Notes under the pieces: generated by a model
The model's input: only the letters and a program-made list of their open reading frames with translations
Told to the model about the DNA's origin: nothing
The model's database searches: none
Shown: one piece after another, positions 62,501-64,000 of the stretch
Layout of the letters: every line of letters starts with the position of its first letter
Numbering within the stretch: position 1 is the first letter of the stretch
Program-made: the position numbers and the translations under genes
Source: Nematostella vectensis
Taxonomy: Eukaryota > Cnidaria > Anthozoa > Actiniaria > Edwardsiidae
DNA length: 64,000 nucleotides
Assembly (NCBI RefSeq): GCF_932526225.1
Contig: NC_064040.1
Span: 5,143,681 to 5,207,680 of the forward strand
Direction: 5' to 3'

Positions 62501-64000
62501 ACGCGCGACTCCGCCAGAAGCTCGCCCTTCGTCAGCTTACAACAGGAAACTGCGTGAGTATACTTATTGAGCTTAGTAATTGTCATCTGTAATGCTTAGA
62601 CCTTCTTTGAGGGTCGACCACTTAACTTTTGATGGTGGATATGGTGGCCTTTCTTGTTGAGCAGGATTTTTTTTACTGTACCTTCCGCCCTTACTTTTTG
62701 AATTGTTCTTGGCCCTTTTAGAGAAATATGTGTATATGTATGTGAAATACCTTTCACATTGTTTATCTTTATCTAGAGGAGATGTCGGAAGGTCGAAAGG
62801 AAGCATTTGAGATTTTCAAGCGAGACTACATACACAGTGACACCGTGGAGAAGAACAAGCGTGACTTAAAAAATAGGTAAGATCGGACCATGTTGCCTGA
62901 CGTCACTTCGATATGAAGAGCAACGGGAGAGGTCTGGTGTACTCTTCAGCTTTCTGTCACACGAGTCTGTCACGTCAGGCACTGTGGCAGGGGCACGCTC
63001 AGTTTCCTTAAAAGCCTTATGTTTCACGTGTCTATCACGTGAGCTGTTTCGACAGAGCTGAATCTGATGCCTTTTTTCACACGTGTCTATCACGTGAGGC
63101 ACTGTGACAGAGGCAAGTCTAGTGTCCCTGGCAGCCTCTGTCACACGTGTCCATCACGTGAGAAGCTCCAACAGAGACAAGTCTGCCACACTTGACAACA
63201 AGCACTTCGGCAGTTTCGCTTGTGCCCTAGGCAGTGTACTTCACGTGTCTCTCACGTGGAAGGCTTCAACAGAGTCTAGTGACACACGTGACCACAGCTT
63301 AAATGTTACATCAATCTCATTGATGACATTCACTCGTTTTGTTGTGTTTCAGGTATGCAGACGCCAAGTCATTAGGCGAACAAGTGAATTCCTCGCGTCT
63401 AAAGATCAGTAAGTCCGCTTTGCTTCAGTCGATAGCTCTGACGTAAAGCTCTATTTTCCCACTGGATTCACCCGTGAATATTTCACCCGTTACCTGGTCC
63501 TGAGACCACCGGGAACAAGTGCATAGTCATCGCCACGGGAAGATGTTGAAAGAGTCTTTTTGAAAGGACACTAGGTGAAAATTACCCGTCAGAGATGTTA
63601 GAAGTTTATTATTCGTTGGGAGGAGATATTACCAGGCTTGATGCTGGAATTCGGTTATTATTGGTAAGTAACGTCAGAATAGTATCTCAAGTACTCACCT
63701 TGAGTTTCTCGACTTTGTGTTTTAGACAAGCTAAAGACGCGAATTGAACAACATCGAGTGCGGCGCTCCGTCCAGGGTAAGTACTTTGGCGAGAGCCTTA
63801 GGACCAGTTCACACTCGTGTGAACCGTCTTTGCAAAAAAGATACCGAAATTAGTCATCTGCGGTTCTTGTGTTTGTGTCTTACCGGTTCACACACACGCG
63901 AATTTTATTTTTGGCTTCTGCTTGTGACTTTTATGTCATGGTGTGAATAGACCCTAACGATTATACATATATCCATCCTTACAACAGGTCTGATGAACGG
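47583..64000 (+). CDS. KIF6: Kinesin-like protein KIF6 (3' end outside window)
   Basis: N-terminal-motor kinesin linked to motile cilia. Twenty-three exons keep phase: 47583-47642, 48866-48975, 49395-49469, 51270-51312, 51413-51517, 51859-51968, 52144-52226, 56117-56163, 56756-56874, 57025-57112, 57211-57290, 57579-57642, 58203-58289, 58518-58621, 59011-59116, 59583-59629, 59860-59957, 61744-61931, 62484-62553, 62777-62876, 63353-63408, 63726-63776 and 63988 onward. About 634 aa are seen (human 814). Motor features: MVKQGIQIYARVKP start, P-loop GQTGSGKT (about 95-102), NQASTRSH switch I, VDLAG switch II (about 247-251) and VSLHFLEQ. The tail reads QRDNEINILVGMLKKEKK and KEAFEIFKRDY, as in human KIF6. 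Exon 17 has a second donor at 59986 leading to an alternative last exon. Introns 3, 7, 12 and 20 hold tandem repeats. Confidence 0.94.
49500..51135 (+). repeat. 65-bp G-rich minisatellite, about 25 copies, KIF6 intron 3
   Basis: The unit contains GCATTACTGTTGTTACAGTG, a GGGAGAAGGGGGG tract and CCAGTACTTTTGCTAGAGTG. It fills almost all of the intron between exons 3 and 4. The G-rich strand is the transcribed sense strand. Open frames at 49567, 49599 and 50415 exist only because the repeat is free of stops in one register. Confidence 0.97.
52255..55460 (+). repeat. 37-bp satellite, about 86 copies, KIF6 intron 7
   Basis: A 37-bp unit (containing CTTAGTTTGATGTACGGTAC and TGTGATACCATACTGTA) repeats for 3.2 kb with very few length changes. 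Variants such as TACGG/TATAG, TTTGATG/TATGATG and TACTGTA/TACCGTA recur. The unit has small palindromes (GTACGGTAC-like, and GGTACTGTGATACC pairing at its ends). It begins about 30 bp after exon 7 and fills most of the 3.9-kb intron. Confidence 0.98.
57740..58110 (+). repeat. Degenerate 40-bp repeat, KIF6 intron 12
   Basis: About eight diverged copies share the motif ACAACCACTCTCACATC, followed by a TTACTCCTGTACATCCTAAG-like stretch, at irregular 35-50 bp spacing. The divergence suggests an old array. Confidence 0.8.
59165..59300 (+). pseudogene. Two decayed copies of the 3' end of KIF6 exon 15
   Basis: Just after exon 15 (which ends GACATGAGAAAGATTGACTT...CTCAAG), the sequence GACATAAGGAAGATCGACTT appears at about 59174 and GACATGAGAAAGATTGACTT again at about 59268, each followed by related bases. 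The copies lack a clear acceptor of their own, and the first has a stop (TTG TAG) shortly after. They mark a tandem duplication of exon plus intron edge. Confidence 0.78.
60308..61031 (+). CDS. KIF6: Candidate alternative last exon of KIF6 (about 240 codons)
   Basis: An uninterrupted 724-bp frame starts at a TTGTCAG acceptor and ends with TAG at 61031; an AATAAA signal follows at 61233. It is phase-compatible with the downstream donor of KIF6 exon 17 (59986), giving NEISILCKAMEER and then LDCEAQRLRARSDLQHAARN. This isoform would be about 725 aa. The encoded tail is alpha-helical and charged, Arg- and Glu-rich toward the end (LEKQKLDAEREY, EWEKREALELVEAAESAW), with no motif I recognise, and it is absent from human KIF6 as I know it. 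It is more GC-rich than the surrounding intron, as coding sequence here usually is. It could instead be an independent nested gene with a missing start exon. Confidence 0.6.
62950..63290 (+). repeat. Repeat of paired CACGTG motifs, KIF6 intron 20
   Basis: Four or five diverged units of about 60 bp each carry two E-box palindromes or near-palindromes about 11-12 bp apart, in the form CACGTGTCTATCACGTGA, followed by a GCAC/TGTGACAGAGGCAAG-like stretch. Units lie near 62958, 63019, 63080, 63140 and 63241. Confidence 0.82.

Overview
The window is animal nuclear DNA. Genes are split into many short exons with standard GT/AG introns, intergenic DNA is AT-rich, and there are many foldback (MITE-like) elements, minisatellites and G/C homopolymers. 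The recognisable proteins are COA8, PUS10, legumain, KIF6, a melatonin-type GPCR and a CUB protein. Intron-rich orthologues with this repeat style suggest an anthozoan cnidarian, probably a sea anemone. That placement is inference from overall character, not from a diagnostic marker.

Layout, left to right. COA8 lies on the minus strand at 1267-4373. It is head-to-head, 152 bp apart, with a Lys/Ser-rich nuclear-type protein on the plus strand (4526-7238). A gene-poor stretch with two foldback elements follows, then a possible 87-aa single-exon gene on minus (9001-9264). A single-CUB type I membrane protein (plus, 10837-17160) has a 5.4-kb intron packed with two minisatellites. Next is a 382-aa disordered protein of unknown function (plus, 17604-23052). 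PUS10 occupies 24498-34926 on minus in 19 exons, and its last intron contains a whole intronless GPCR gene on plus (25930-26967). Between PUS10 and 38 kb lie a decayed Pro/Tyr-rich repeat exon and non-coding tandem repeats. A 60-aa membrane peptide gene is possible at 38262-39057. Legumain (minus, 39629-47060, 15 exons) is head-to-head with KIF6 (plus, 47583 to beyond the window end, 23 exons seen).

The genes do not form one pathway. They cover mitochondrial complex IV assembly, RNA modification, lysosomal proteolysis, ciliary motor function and receptors. The most useful points for follow-up are: the GPCR nested in PUS10; two competing 5' splice sites in KIF6 exon 17, one giving the conserved kinesin tail and the other an in-phase alternative last exon of about 240 codons with its own poly(A) signal; a tandemly duplicated COA8 exon whose second copy ends in a stop; and a foldback element inserted in another foldback element and carrying long G and C runs. 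Exon boundaries were worked out by hand from splice consensus, reading phase and remembered family sequence. No database search or transcript data was available.
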